Positions 25,080 through 37,099 are shown, counted from the stretch's first letter. The stretch: DNA of 64,000 nt from an uncultured Prochlorococcus sp. (GCA_913048245.1 CAJWWR010000001.1:19918-83917); one strand, 5' to 3'. Numbers and translations: made by a program. The notes: a model not told the origin generated them from the sequence alone.

Positions 25080-25860
25080 GTTTTTAACTTTCAGACAAGT
25101 TAAATATCTTTGTTTATTAATTGTATATTTTATCAATGTTTTGCCAATATATTCTTTGGAGAATAGAGAGGAACTATTTCGAGAAGCATTAGAAAATAGT
25201 TCTATAGGCCAATTTAATGTTTCATTAGAGCAATGGAATAATTATTTGCAAATTTACCCTGAGGATTCAGCCGCTTTAAGTAATAGAGGTAATGTAAGAC
25301 TAATTTTAGGAGATCCTCAAGGGTCTATAGAGGATCAAAATTATTCCATCAAAGTTAAACCGGATGAATTAGATCCTTATATTAATAGAGGTATTGCTTA
25401 TGAAGCATTAGGTCTTTGGAAGAATGCAAAAGATGATTATCAATTTGTAATTTCTCAAGAAAGTGAGAATTTTTCAGCTCTTTATAATTTAGCTAATGTA
25501 GAAGGCTCTCTTTCTAACTGGGAAGAAGCAAGAAATTTATTTTATAAGGCTTCGCAATCTAATACAGGATTTGCCATGTCAAGATCTAGTATGGCGTTAG
25601 CTGATTATCAGTTGGGTAATATCGATAATGCTGAAAGTGAATTGAGAAAGTTAATTCGTAAATATCCAACATTGGCTGATGCAAGGGCTGCCCTGACGGC
25701 ATTGCAATGGTCAAAAGGTAAAGTTGGAGAGGCCGAGAGTAATTGGATAGCTGCTATAGAATTAGATCCGAGGTATGCTCAAGAACAATGGCTTTTAGAT
25801 GTCCGAAGATGGCCACCAAAACCTACCAGTGATTTAATGAAATTTATTTCTTTGAACTAA
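25057..25860 (+). CDS. TPR repeat protein with signal-like N-terminus
   Basis: Repeats such as [57 protein letters not shown]. Confidence 0.88.
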   Translation: MNCKKIFKFLTFRQVKYLCLLIVYFINVLPIYSLENREELFREALENSSIGQFNVSLEQWNNYLQIYPEDSAALSNRGNVRLILGDPQGSIEDQNYSIKVKPDELDPYINRGIAYEALGLWKNAKDDYQFVISQESENFSALYNLANVEGSLSNWEEARNLFYKASQSNTGFAMSRSSMALADYQLGNIDNAESELRKLIRKYPTLADARAALTALQWSKGKVGEAESNWIAAIELDPRYAQEQWLLDVRRWPPKPTSDLMKFISLN

Positions 25861-25863
25861 TTT

Positions 25864-27027
25864 ATGGATAATCAGTTATTTGATGAAAAGTTGGATGCTT
25901 TCTTTGATGAACTCATAGAAATAAGAAGACACATTCATGCTCATCCAGAGTTGAGTGGTTTAGAGCATCAGACTGCAGTCCTCATTTCTGGGTATCTAAA
26001 AGAAATTGACTGGAAAGTTCAAGAATCAGTAGGTAGGACGGGTTTAACTGCTGAATATGGATCTAGTCATAAAGGTTATATAGGATTGAGAGTTGATATG
26101 GATGCATTGCCAATTCAAGAAAATACAAATTTAAGTTTTTCCTCTAAAGTTGACGGAATAATGCATGCATGTGGACACGATATTCATACATGCATAGGGT
26201 TAGGAGTGGCCAGGCTAATAAATTCTTTAGACCTTCAAATTGGTACTAGAATTATTTTTCAACCTGCTGAGGAAATTGCAAGCGGAGCCAAATGGATGAT
26301 TAATGATGGTGTTACAAAAGATTTAAGGAAGCTCATTGGTGTTCATGTATATCCTGATTTGCCCTCTGGAATGGTAGGAATAAGAGATGGAGGTTTAACG
26401 GCAGCCGCTGGTGAAATTTCTGTAGATATCATTGGCAAATCAGCTCATGGAGCAAGGCCTCATCAAGGAGTAGATGCAATTTGGGTTGCTGCAAAGATAA
26501 TTTCTGGGGTGCAAGAATTGATAACAAGAAAATTAGATGCATTAAATCCTGTCGTAATAACATTTGGAAAAATTAATGGAGGGAAAGCTTATAATGTACT
26601 AGCTGATAATGTTAATATTTTAGGAACGGCAAGATGTACAGATTTAAATACTTTCGAAAATTTGGGTGACTGGCTCAAGCAAATAATATCTGATATAGCG
26701 AGTAGTTATGGTGCTCAGGTAGTAGTCAAATTTAAAAAAATTACTCCCCCCGTTAATAATGATTTACAAGTCAATCAAGCATTAAGAAATAGTGCAATTG
26801 AATTAATTGGTCATGAGAATGTCATTGAATTAAATAAACCTTCTATGGGTGCCGAAGATTTTGCAGAGTTCTTAAATTATGTTCCTGGAGCAATGTTTAG
26901 ACTTGGTGTGGATGATAATCTCAATAATTCCTCTCCACTGCATAGTGCTGAATTTAACCCCAATGAAGGAGCAATGAAAATAGCTATTAAATTAATTACA
27001 AAATCTATAATAAAATTAAGTTGTTAA
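25864..27027 (+). CDS. M20 family amidohydrolase / aminoacylase-like peptidase
   Basis: IRRHIHAHPELSGLEHQTA, VDMDALPIQE, MHACGHDIHTCIGLG, MGAEDFAEFL. Confidence 0.93.
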   Translation: MDNQLFDEKLDAFFDELIEIRRHIHAHPELSGLEHQTAVLISGYLKEIDWKVQESVGRTGLTAEYGSSHKGYIGLRVDMDALPIQENTNLSFSSKVDGIMHACGHDIHTCIGLGVARLINSLDLQIGTRIIFQPAEEIASGAKWMINDGVTKDLRKLIGVHVYPDLPSGMVGIRDGGLTAAAGEISVDIIGKSAHGARPHQGVDAIWVAAKIISGVQELITRKLDALNPVVITFGKINGGKAYNVLADNVNILGTARCTDLNTFENLGDWLKQIISDIASSYGAQVVVKFKKITPPVNNDLQVNQALRNSAIELIGHENVIELNKPSMGAEDFAEFLNYVPGAMFRLGVDDNLNNSSPLHSAEFNPNEGAMKIAIKLITKSIIKLSC

Positions 27028-27044
27028 TCTTTTTATTAAGATCA

Positions 27045-27260
27045 ATGAAGTTAAGCATTTTAAATACATATAATTTAATTGCCCTTTTGATGATTGTTGT
27101 TTCAATCATTGGTTTTAACTATTCAAATGAAAGAAAAAAATATTTTTATTTACCCATGGGTTTTATTGGATCATACCTAATAATAATTAGAGAAATTGGT
27201 AGAAAAAGAGCAAGAAAAGAAATTTTAAATAAAGTGCAGTTTTATAGAAAAGTTAAATAA
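27045..27260 (+). CDS. Hypothetical small membrane protein
   Basis: 72 aa with one to two hydrophobic segments and basic tail; ORF extends to 27021. Confidence 0.4.
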   Translation: MKLSILNTYNLIALLMIVVSIIGFNYSNERKKYFYLPMGFIGSYLIIIREIGRKRARKEILNKVQFYRKVK

Positions 27261-27430
27261 ATTCTTATTTTATTTATATTATTTATATTTTGGATGACTT
27301 AATTTTTAAAAAGAGCTATTTTTTAATTATTACTAAGTTATTAAATTTAATCTTTTGCATCTTCAAACTTTTTGCAACTTATTCATTTCTTAATGATTTA
27401 GAAAATTGAATTTGATTCAATCTTAGTTAA

Positions 27431-28825
<1,395 letters not shown>

Positions 28826-28837
28826 TAAACTTAGTCT

Positions 28838-30844
28838 TTACAGGATTTCTTTCGTTTTCGCAACGACATTGTCTACTGTAAATCCAAATTTATCCATACA
28901 TTTTCCACCAGGAGCGGATGCACCAAATCTGTCCATAGTAATACAGACTCCATCAATACCTACATATTTATGCCAACCAAAGGAATGTGCCGCTTCAACA
29001 ACAACTCTTTTTTTAACTTTTTTTGGTAAGATATCTTCCTTGTATTCCTCACTTTGTTCTTCAAATAGCTCAATGCAAGGCATAGAAATTACACGAGTTT
29101 TGTGCCCTAATTTTTCTATTTCTTTGCTTGCTTCGATACAAAGATTTAATTCGCTTCCTGTGCCAATAAATATAATATCAGGGGTGCCCTCACAGTCCGC
29201 AACCACGTAACCTCCCAATGCGACTTTATCTATTGATGTTTTTTCTTGATTAGGCATGCCTTGTCTACTTAGACAAAGAGCGGATGGACGCTTTCTATTT
29301 TGAATAGCAATTTTATATGCACCACTTGTTTCATTGCCATCTCCAGGACGGAAAACAAGCATATTAGGCATTGCTCGTAAAGAAGGAATAGTTTCAACTG
29401 GTTGATGAGTAGGACCATCTTCCCCAACTCCTATTGAATCGTGAGTTAATACATAGATAACTCCTAGTTCACTTAAGGCAGACAATCTCATAGAGCCTCT
29501 CATATAGTCTGCAAAGACTAAGAAAGTTCCACCGTAGGGGATTAAACCGCTGTCATGATAAGCAATTCCATTTAAAATTGCTGCCATTGCATGTTCTCTA
29601 ACTCCAAAGTGTAAGTATCTTTTTTCTGGAGACTCTGCTTGAAAAGATCCAGTTTCTCCCTTGATATCTGTGTAGTTAGAGTGAGTTAAATCAGCAGATC
29701 CTCCAATTAATTCGGGTAGATTAGGTCCAAGAGCACCTAAACATATCTGTGAATGTTTTCTCGTCGCTAAACCTTTATCTTCAGGGGTATATTGCGGTAG
29801 ATCAGCATCCCAGTTTTCTGGTAATTCCCCATTCATCATTCTCTGTAATTCTGCCCCTTCAGATGGAAATGCATTTTTGTAATCTTGAAATTTTAAATTC
29901 CAATTTTTTTCAGATTCTTCGCCTTTTGTAATAGCTTTTCTAAATTGCGCATATACTTCTTCCGGTATTTGAAATGGAGGGTATTCCCAATTTAAGAATT
30001 CTCGTGTTAATTGCGCTTCTTCTTCCCCTACTGCCGCTCCATGGATACCTGCAGTATCAGACTTATTTGGAGAACCATATCCTATAGTTGTTGAAATTTT
30101 AATAATTGATGGTTTATCTTTAACACCTTTTGCAACCTCAATTGCTTTGGAGATTCCCTCTATGTCATGATTACCATCTTTTACATGTTGCACATGCCAT
30201 CCATAAGCTTCATATCTTTTTAAGACATCTTCTGTAAAGGATACGTCTGTGCGTCCATCGATAGTAATTTGATTATCATCATAAAGTGCAATTAGCTTTC
30301 CTAATTTAAGATGACCTGCAAGAGAACATGCCTCAGATGCAATACCTTCTTGATTACAACCATCTCCCATGATCACATATGTATAATGATCGACAATTTC
30401 ATAATTGGGCTTATTGAACTTAGCACCTAAATGAGCTTCTGCTATTGCAAGTCCCACAGCGTTGGAGATGCCTGCACCCAAAGGTCCAGCTGTAACTTCT
30501 ACTCCTTCGGTTTCAAATGTTTCAGGATGACCTGGTGTTTTGGAACCCCATTGACGAAACTCTTTTATATCCTCTATTGAGACTGATTTGTAACCTGTTA
30601 AATGAAGAAGTGAATAAAGTAACATGCAACCATGGCCAGCAGATAATACAAACCTATCTCGATTAAACCATTTAGGGTTCTTTGGATTATGGTTCAAAGC
30701 ATTTTGCCATAGTGCATAACCCATTGGGGCACATCCCATAGGAAGACCTGGATGTCCACTATTGGATTTGTTTACTGCATCTACAGCTAGCATTCGTATA
30801 CTATTTACACAGAGTGATTCTAAGGAAACGGTTGCAGCGACCAT
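28838..30844 (-). CDS. tktA: Transketolase
   Basis: [27 protein letters not shown], ThDP motif [32 protein letters not shown]. Confidence 0.98.
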   Translation of the reverse strand: MVAATVSLESLCVNSIRMLAVDAVNKSNSGHPGLPMGCAPMGYALWQNALNHNPKNPKWFNRDRFVLSAGHGCMLLYSLLHLTGYKSVSIEDIKEFRQWGSKTPGHPETFETEGVEVTAGPLGAGISNAVGLAIAEAHLGAKFNKPNYEIVDHYTYVIMGDGCNQEGIASEACSLAGHLKLGKLIALYDDNQITIDGRTDVSFTEDVLKRYEAYGWHVQHVKDGNHDIEGISKAIEVAKGVKDKPSIIKISTTIGYGSPNKSDTAGIHGAAVGEEEAQLTREFLNWEYPPFQIPEEVYAQFRKAITKGEESEKNWNLKFQDYKNAFPSEGAELQRMMNGELPENWDADLPQYTPEDKGLATRKHSQICLGALGPNLPELIGGSADLTHSNYTDIKGETGSFQAESPEKRYLHFGVREHAMAAILNGIAYHDSGLIPYGGTFLVFADYMRGSMRLSALSELGVIYVLTHDSIGVGEDGPTHQPVETIPSLRAMPNMLVFRPGDGNETSGAYKIAIQNRKRPSALCLSRQGMPNQEKTSIDKVALGGYVVADCEGTPDIIFIGTGSELNLCIEASKEIEKLGHKTRVISMPCIELFEEQSEEYKEDILPKKVKKRVVVEAAHSFGWHKYVGIDGVCITMDRFGASAPGGKCMDKFGFTVDNVVAKTKEIL

Positions 30845-30886
30845 TGTTTTAAATAAGGTAAGTTGAATATTTTGAATTGAGTGTCA

Positions 30887-32134
30887 TTATAAATGTTTGC
30901 TAAATGCTAAACAAACATTGTGACCCCCAAATCCGAAGGAGTTTGAAAGAGCCACTTTAATGTCAGTGTCTCTAGCAGTATTTGGTACATAATCAAGATC
31001 ACAATCAGGATCTGGATTAACGTAGTTGATTGTAGGAGGAACAAAATTATGTGTCAAAGAAAGTATACAAGCTACTGCTTCTATGCCTCCTGAACCTCCA
31101 AGGAGATGACCAGTCATCGACTTAGTCGAGCTTACAGGAATAAGGTAAGATCTGTCTTTAAAAATTGATTTAATTGCGGCAGTTTCGTTACTGTCATTTG
31201 CTGAGGTGCTTGTGCCATGAGCATTAATGTAATCAATTTCGTCAAAGTTCAAATTAGCATCTTCAATTGCCAATTTAATAGCTTCTGCACCCCCCTTGCC
31301 TCCTGGCGCTGGGGCGGTGATGTGATGAGCATCACATGTCGTGCCATATCCGACAATTTCCGCATAAATTCTTGCGCCTCTTTTTTTTGCGTTTTCAAGA
31401 GTTTCTAAAATTAGAATTCCTGATCCTTCACCAATAACAAAGCCATCTCTTTCAGCATCAAAAGGCCTGCTAGCAGTTTCAGGACTCTCATTTCGAAATG
31501 ACAGTGCTTTAGCGCTTGCAAAGCCAGCTACACCTAGAGGGGTTATGCTGGCTTCTGCACCCCCACACACCATCGCATCAGCTTTACCCATTTGTAACAG
31601 TCTGAAAGCATCTCCAATAGCATTTGATCCTGCGGCACAAGCTGTTGAAACAGATGAGCTTGGTCCTTTTGCTCCTAGGGCAATTGCTGCTAAACCAGTA
31701 GCCATATTAGGAATCATCATGGGTACTGTGAATGGACTTACACGTTTTGGCCCTTTAAGGTTAAGAATTTGAGCTTGAGTTTCCATTGTTAATAAGCCAC
31801 CCACCCCGGAGCCAATAATGACACCAATTCTAGATGCATTGCTTTCTGTAATTTGGAGTCCAGAATCTTTAAAGGCTTGTTTTGCTGCAATAACTCCAAG
31901 CTGGGAAAATCTGTCCCATCTTTTAGATTCCTTTGGTTCTATAAAATCTTCAGATTTAAGATTTTTTACTTCTGCAGCAAATTTGCAAGGATGTTGTTCA
32001 GGGTTAAATAGAGTTATCCCTGATACACCATTAGTTCCTTTCTGTAGGCCAATTAAATATTCATCAATATTATTACCAATTGGCGTTACAGCACCAATTC
32101 CTGTAATAACAACTCGATGGAAATTTGCGATCAC
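30887..32134 (-). CDS. fabF: 3-oxoacyl-[ACP] synthase II
   Basis: VVITGIGAVTPIGNN, VSTACAAGSNAIGDAFRLLQMGKADAMVCGGAEA, NAHGTSTSAND. Confidence 0.98.
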   Translation of the reverse strand: MIANFHRVVITGIGAVTPIGNNIDEYLIGLQKGTNGVSGITLFNPEQHPCKFAAEVKNLKSEDFIEPKESKRWDRFSQLGVIAAKQAFKDSGLQITESNASRIGVIIGSGVGGLLTMETQAQILNLKGPKRVSPFTVPMMIPNMATGLAAIALGAKGPSSSVSTACAAGSNAIGDAFRLLQMGKADAMVCGGAEASITPLGVAGFASAKALSFRNESPETASRPFDAERDGFVIGEGSGILILETLENAKKRGARIYAEIVGYGTTCDAHHITAPAPGGKGGAEAIKLAIEDANLNFDEIDYINAHGTSTSANDSNETAAIKSIFKDRSYLIPVSSTKSMTGHLLGGSGGIEAVACILSLTHNFVPPTINYVNPDPDCDLDYVPNTARDTDIKVALSNSFGFGGHNVCLAFSKHL

Positions 32135-32138
32135 TAAA

Positions 32139-32381
32139 CTAACCTTTTTTTTCTTCGATAAATTTTACAGCATCTCCAACTGTTGTAATACCTTCTGCGG
32201 CTTCGTCAGGTATTTCAATGTCAAATGCCTCCTCAAGAGCCATGACAAGCTCAACAGTGTCCAGTGAGTCTGCACCTAAATCATTTTGGAAGTTTGAGTC
32301 AGTTTTTACTTCCTCAGACTCTACGCTCAATTGCTCTGAAACTATTGAGCGAACTTTTTGGAAGGTTTCTTCTTGTGACAT
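32139..32381 (-). CDS. acpP: Acyl carrier protein
   Basis: [45 protein letters not shown]. Confidence 0.98.
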   Translation of the reverse strand: MSQEETFQKVRSIVSEQLSVESEEVKTDSNFQNDLGADSLDTVELVMALEEAFDIEIPDEAAEGITTVGDAVKFIEEKKG

Positions 32382-32461
32382 AGTTATGAAAAAAAGACTA
32401 ATTTCTATAAGATTTTATGCCCTAGAGTTAACAAGAGTGAAGCATATCTTAATTTTTTTAA

Positions 32462-32761
<300 letters not shown>

Positions 32762-32845
32762 TTTTAATAGTGCAGTTCTAATAGAGTCCACATTTAGGAT
32801 TAAATTTATAATTTTCAATTAAGTTATAAAAAAAGATAGATTTAT

Positions 32846-34741
32846 ATGTGTGGAATAGTCGCTGTTACTGGATATAGAAAAGCTTTATCCCTTCTTCTTG
32901 ATGGATTAGAAAAATTAGAATATAGAGGCTATGATTCCGCTGGCATAGCAATTGTGAATTCTGAGAATAAGGAATTAGTTTGTAACAAATCAGAAGGTAA
33001 ATTAATTAATTTAATTAATAAAGTTGGTCAAAAGGAAATATTAGGTACAGTTGGCATTGGCCATACTCGTTGGGCAACACATGGTAAACCTGAAGTTAAA
33101 AATGCCCATCCTCACCTAGATAGTAGCGGAAAAGTTGCGGTAGTTCAGAACGGCATAATAGAGAATTTCTTAGAATTGAGAAATAAATTAGAGGAAGAAG
33201 GAATTATTTTTAAATCAGATACTGATACTGAAGTCATACCTCATTTAATAAATAAAGAGTTAAATAATTTAAAAAAACTAAATCTTGAAGATAGCGGTTC
33301 AACCCTCTTAATCGCAGTAAGAAATGTACTTTCAGATTTAGAGGGGGCTTATGCTTTAGCTGTTCTTTGGTCCGATGCCCCTGACTCCTTAGTTATAGCA
33401 AGACGTCAAGCCCCTTTGATTATTGGATTAGGAGAGGGAGAATTTATTTGTGCAAGTGATACACCAGCAATAGTTGATTTTACGCAAACTATTTTGCCTA
33501 TGGAAGATGAAGAAATTGCTTTATTAACTCCTTTGGGAATAGAACTTTACGATTCTAATAATGAGAGGCAATACAGAAATCCAATCTCCCTAAAATGTTC
33601 AGAACAAGTAGTAGATAAAAAAAACTTTCGTCATTACATGCATAAAGAGATTTATGAACAACCTGAGCTTACTCAAAAGTGGATAAAAAACTATTTAATT
33701 AAAAATAGTGAATCAGGTCTTATTAAAGTGAACTATAGTTTTGATACTAATTTTCTTGAAAATATTGAAAGAATTCAAATATTAGCTTGCGGTACCAGTA
33801 GACATGCTTCTATGGTTGGTAGTTATTTGTTAGAGCAATTTGCTGGTATACCTACAGATGTTTTTTATGCAAGTGAATTTAGATATTCCCCACCACCTAT
33901 TCTTCCTAATACATTAACCATAGGAGTTACTCAATCCGGGGAGACAGCTGATACTTTAGCAGCATTAAGTATGGAAATTTCAAGAAGAGAAGATCTAAAA
34001 GATGAATTATGTAAACCAAATTTAATAGCCATAACAAATAGACCAGATAGTTCAATAGGAAGACAAATATCTAATGTAATTGATATCTCAGCAGGTATAG
34101 AGATTGGAGTTGCAGCTACAAAAACTTTTTTTGGCCAATTATTGTCTTTTTATGGATTAGCTATTACCTTTGCACAGATTAAAAGAAGTAAAACAGATGA
34201 TGAAATTAATCAATTAATTTCTAATCTTGAAAATTTACCTCCACTTTTAAAAGAACTTGTGGATCAACATAATGAAATATCAGAAAAACTTGCCCATGAC
34301 TTTTCAGATATTAAAGATGTAATTTTTCTTGGAAGAGGAATAAATTATCCAATTGCTCTTGAGGGTGCTCTTAAGTTAAAAGAAATTAGTTATATTCATG
34401 CTGCTGGTTATCCAGCTGGTGAGATGAAGCATGGCCCCATAGCATTGTTAGAAAAAAAAGTTCCTGTTATATCAATTGCAACACCAGGAAAAGTGTTTGA
34501 AAAAGTTATTAGCAACGCACAAGAAGCAAAAGCTAGGGACTCATATTTAATAGGGATTGCTCCTAAATGTGATGGCACTGAAATTTTCGATTATTTGATG
34601 CCCTTACCTTTATCAGATGAATGGCTTTCACCATTATTGGCAGTTATTCCTCTTCAATTATTGAGTTATCATATTGCAGCCCATAGAGGACTGGATGTAG
34701 ATCAACCAAGAAACTTAGCAAAAAGCGTAACTGTTGAATAA
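32846..34741 (+). CDS. glmS: Glutamine--fructose-6-phosphate aminotransferase
   Basis: MCGIVAVTGYRKALSLLLDGLEKLEYRGYDSAGIA, SIS domains, DQPRNLAKSVTVE C-terminus. Confidence 0.99.
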   Translation: MCGIVAVTGYRKALSLLLDGLEKLEYRGYDSAGIAIVNSENKELVCNKSEGKLINLINKVGQKEILGTVGIGHTRWATHGKPEVKNAHPHLDSSGKVAVVQNGIIENFLELRNKLEEEGIIFKSDTDTEVIPHLINKELNNLKKLNLEDSGSTLLIAVRNVLSDLEGAYALAVLWSDAPDSLVIARRQAPLIIGLGEGEFICASDTPAIVDFTQTILPMEDEEIALLTPLGIELYDSNNERQYRNPISLKCSEQVVDKKNFRHYMHKEIYEQPELTQKWIKNYLIKNSESGLIKVNYSFDTNFLENIERIQILACGTSRHASMVGSYLLEQFAGIPTDVFYASEFRYSPPPILPNTLTIGVTQSGETADTLAALSMEISRREDLKDELCKPNLIAITNRPDSSIGRQISNVIDISAGIEIGVAATKTFFGQLLSFYGLAITFAQIKRSKTDDEINQLISNLENLPPLLKELVDQHNEISEKLAHDFSDIKDVIFLGRGINYPIALEGALKLKEISYIHAAGYPAGEMKHGPIALLEKKVPVISIATPGKVFEKVISNAQEAKARDSYLIGIAPKCDGTEIFDYLMPLPLSDEWLSPLLAVIPLQLLSYHIAAHRGLDVDQPRNLAKSVTVE

Positions 34742-34981
34742 TATCCAAAGTGATAATTAAATATTCAAAGCTATGTAAATGTTTGGAGTGTGAGATTATT
34801 TACTAATATTGAAAAAATGGCAATATAAACTGTTATTTAATTTCTGATGATAATTGATTTTTTTTATTACTTTTTTTAAACAAGGTGATTTAGAAGTGAA
34901 TTAGTTTTTTGGAAATTATATTTTTATTAGATTCTTCTTAAATAAAAAGTAGTTTATAATCATCAATAAATTTGTTCAGTT

Positions 34982-35644
34982 ATGTGGGAAAAAACTAAAA
35001 ACTTAGCAAACTTAGATGTTGGTAGTTATCGAAGTGTTTTAGGTTATGCAGGAGAATCTATAGCAATTGGTAGGGCATTAGTTTGTGGATATAATTTATT
35101 TTTTAAAGCTTGGAGGGATGCTAAATATGATGCTGTTTTAGATTCAAAAAATAATCTTTTTCGTGTAGAGATCAAACAAACGAGTGGCGATTCAAGTTTG
35201 ACACTAACTTCAGGTGGAAGGGGAGGTAAACAGATAAGAGATGAAGTTAAAAAAGGTGATGAATCTAGAGAAAAAGTTTTATCAACCGCTGACTGCGATT
35301 TTGTTATTGGAGTACAGTCTTTAAGAGGAAATTGTTGGATAATTCCTGTTGAGCTTCTTGAAATTCTTGGAAAGAAATCTATAACCATATCTCAACTTTC
35401 TATTTTTGATGAAAAATGGAAAGTTTTCGATTTTGAAACAAAAAATATAACAGTAGAAATGATTAAAAAGGGATTTAAGGATTTCTCCTCTAATCAATTA
35501 GAGGATCTATGTAAAAAATTAAATATCTCAATTCCTTCTAATGATTCAGAAATTAAATTAACAAACCTTGCAAAACCAGTGAAGGTAAATAAACATAAAA
35601 GAATGATTTATGAGATTTGGATGCATATTTTAAGCCATTGCTAA
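34982..35644 (+). CDS. Putative restriction endonuclease, PD-(D/E)xK superfamily
   Basis: GYAGESIAIGRALVCGYNLFFKAWRDAKYDAVLDSKNNLFRVEIKQTSG: a G-E-A-like helix, then D-(x)n-E-x-K. Directly upstream of a DNA methyltransferase on the same strand. Confidence 0.68.
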   Translation: MWEKTKNLANLDVGSYRSVLGYAGESIAIGRALVCGYNLFFKAWRDAKYDAVLDSKNNLFRVEIKQTSGDSSLTLTSGGRGGKQIRDEVKKGDESREKVLSTADCDFVIGVQSLRGNCWIIPVELLEILGKKSITISQLSIFDEKWKVFDFETKNITVEMIKKGFKDFSSNQLEDLCKKLNISIPSNDSEIKLTNLAKPVKVNKHKRMIYEIWMHILSHC

Positions 35645-35710
35645 TTTTTTATTTGATTAAGTTGTTTAGTAAAAATAAAAATTAGGTTGACAAATAAATC
35701 AAATATGTTG

Positions 35711-35724
35711 CCATATATGTATGG
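35711..35724. promoter_or_regulatory. Candidate operator: inverted repeat CCATA-TATG-TATGG overlapping methyltransferase start codon
   Basis: CCATATATGTATGG; 5-bp arms exactly complementary, 12 of 14 positions symmetric; ATG at 35721-35723. Confidence 0.35.
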
Positions 35725-37061
35725 ACAAAAATAGCAACTCAAAAATACAGTTCAGACTCCCAAATGATCTCTCTAAGAATTTTAAAATTGTATGTCAACA
35801 ATTGGGTGTAAAACCCTCTGAAAAATTAAGAGATTTAATGTGTGATTTTTTAGACAATTATGAGACTGAAGTTTTAAATAGAGAACCTTATATTTTCCCA
35901 AACTTAGTCAAAAAATCTCAATTTAATAAATTTTCCATTGGTGAAATGTATTGTGGTCCTGGTGGCATTGGATTAGCCGCCAAGAAATCAAAATTAATAG
36001 CCAACGGTAATAAATATGGTTTTGAGCATATTTGGGCTACAGATAATCATAAAGACACATGTATGACTTTCCAATCAAATATTTCATCACCTAGAGATAA
36101 AAATTTTAAAGTTATTTGCGAAGATATAAGCGATAGTTTGGTAGAAAAATTGCCTTACGTAGATGGCTTTTTATACGGCTTTCCATGTAATGACTTTAGT
36201 AATGTTGGAGAATCAAAGGGATTGGATGGAAAATATGGCTCTTTATATTCTTATGGAGTTAGCTATATAAATAAAAATAATCCAAAATTCTTTTTTGCAG
36301 AAAATGTATCTGGTTTATCAAATGCTAATTCAGGAAAGGCTTTTCAAAAAATATTAGATGAATTAGCTAACGCTGGTAATTTTGGTTATGAATTAACACC
36401 GCATTTATATAAATTTGAAGAATATGGTATACCTCAAGCGAGACACAGATACATAATAATTGGTATTAGAAAAGATTTAAAACTTAAATTTAAAGTACCT
36501 GAACCAACTCATATAAATGATTTTAAGAATTGTAGTCAAGCAATCTTAAATCCGCCAATTAATAATAAATGTGCAAACAACGAATTAACTAAGCAAAGTC
36601 GTAATGTTATTGAACGTCTAAAACACATAAAGCCAGGGGAAAATGCATGGCAAGCAAATCTTCCAGAGAATTTAAAATTAAAAGTTAAAAGCGCAAGGCT
36701 ATCTATGATTTATAAAAGATTAGATCCTGATAAGCCTGCATATACCATTACTGGTAGCGGAGGAGGAGGTACTCATATGTATCATTGGTCTGAAAATAGA
36801 GCTTTAACTAATAGGGAACGTGCTCGATTACAAACTTTTCCTGATGAATTCGTTTTTCATGGATCTAAAGAAAGTGTTAGAAGACAAATAGGTATGGCAG
36901 TACCAGTTGAAGGAGCCAGAATTATTTTAGAAGCAATTTTAAAGACTTTTGCAGAAATTAAATATGCATCTGTCGAATCTAGTTTTATAACTAAAAAATC
37001 TCATAATGTTTTTAAATTTGATCAATCTGATAATGATGAAATAATTCCAGAAGCAGGTTAG
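35721..37061 (+). CDS. DNA (cytosine-5-)-methyltransferase with N-terminal ribbon-helix-helix-like segment
   Basis: Motif I MYCGPGGIGLAA, motif IV GFPCNDFSNVGESKGLDG, motif VI FFAENVSGL, motif VIII GIPQARHRYIIIGIR, motifs IX/X TNRERARLQTFPDEF...RQIGMAVPVEGA. N-terminus IQFRLPNDLSKNFKIVCQQLGVKPSEKLRDLMCDFLDNY. Confidence 0.93.
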   Translation: MDKNSNSKIQFRLPNDLSKNFKIVCQQLGVKPSEKLRDLMCDFLDNYETEVLNREPYIFPNLVKKSQFNKFSIGEMYCGPGGIGLAAKKSKLIANGNKYGFEHIWATDNHKDTCMTFQSNISSPRDKNFKVICEDISDSLVEKLPYVDGFLYGFPCNDFSNVGESKGLDGKYGSLYSYGVSYINKNNPKFFFAENVSGLSNANSGKAFQKILDELANAGNFGYELTPHLYKFEEYGIPQARHRYIIIGIRKDLKLKFKVPEPTHINDFKNCSQAILNPPINNKCANNELTKQSRNVIERLKHIKPGENAWQANLPENLKLKVKSARLSMIYKRLDPDKPAYTITGSGGGGTHMYHWSENRALTNRERARLQTFPDEFVFHGSKESVRRQIGMAVPVEGARIILEAILKTFAEIKYASVESSFITKKSHNVFKFDQSDNDEIIPEAG

Positions 37062-37099
37062 ACATATTTAAATAAAAAAATTTACGAAAAATAAAAAAT

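Noticed and set aside
31818-32267. 149-aa plus-strand ORF
   Set aside because: Antisense to fabF and acpP; no recognisable domain.
34742-34981. Possible mobile-element boundary or att site upstream of the RM cassette
   Set aside because: No tRNA fragment, terminal inverted repeat or clear direct repeat with 37062-37099 found by eye.
35044-35388. 114-aa minus-strand ORF, considered as an antisense antitoxin or control gene for the RM cassette
   Set aside because: Fully embedded antisense in the nuclease gene, no domain signature; most likely spurious.
35687-35692. TTGACA considered as the -35 box of the methyltransferase gene
   Set aside because: The best-spaced -10 candidates (35710-35717) would place transcription start at or after the ATG at 35721, so I did not annotate a promoter.
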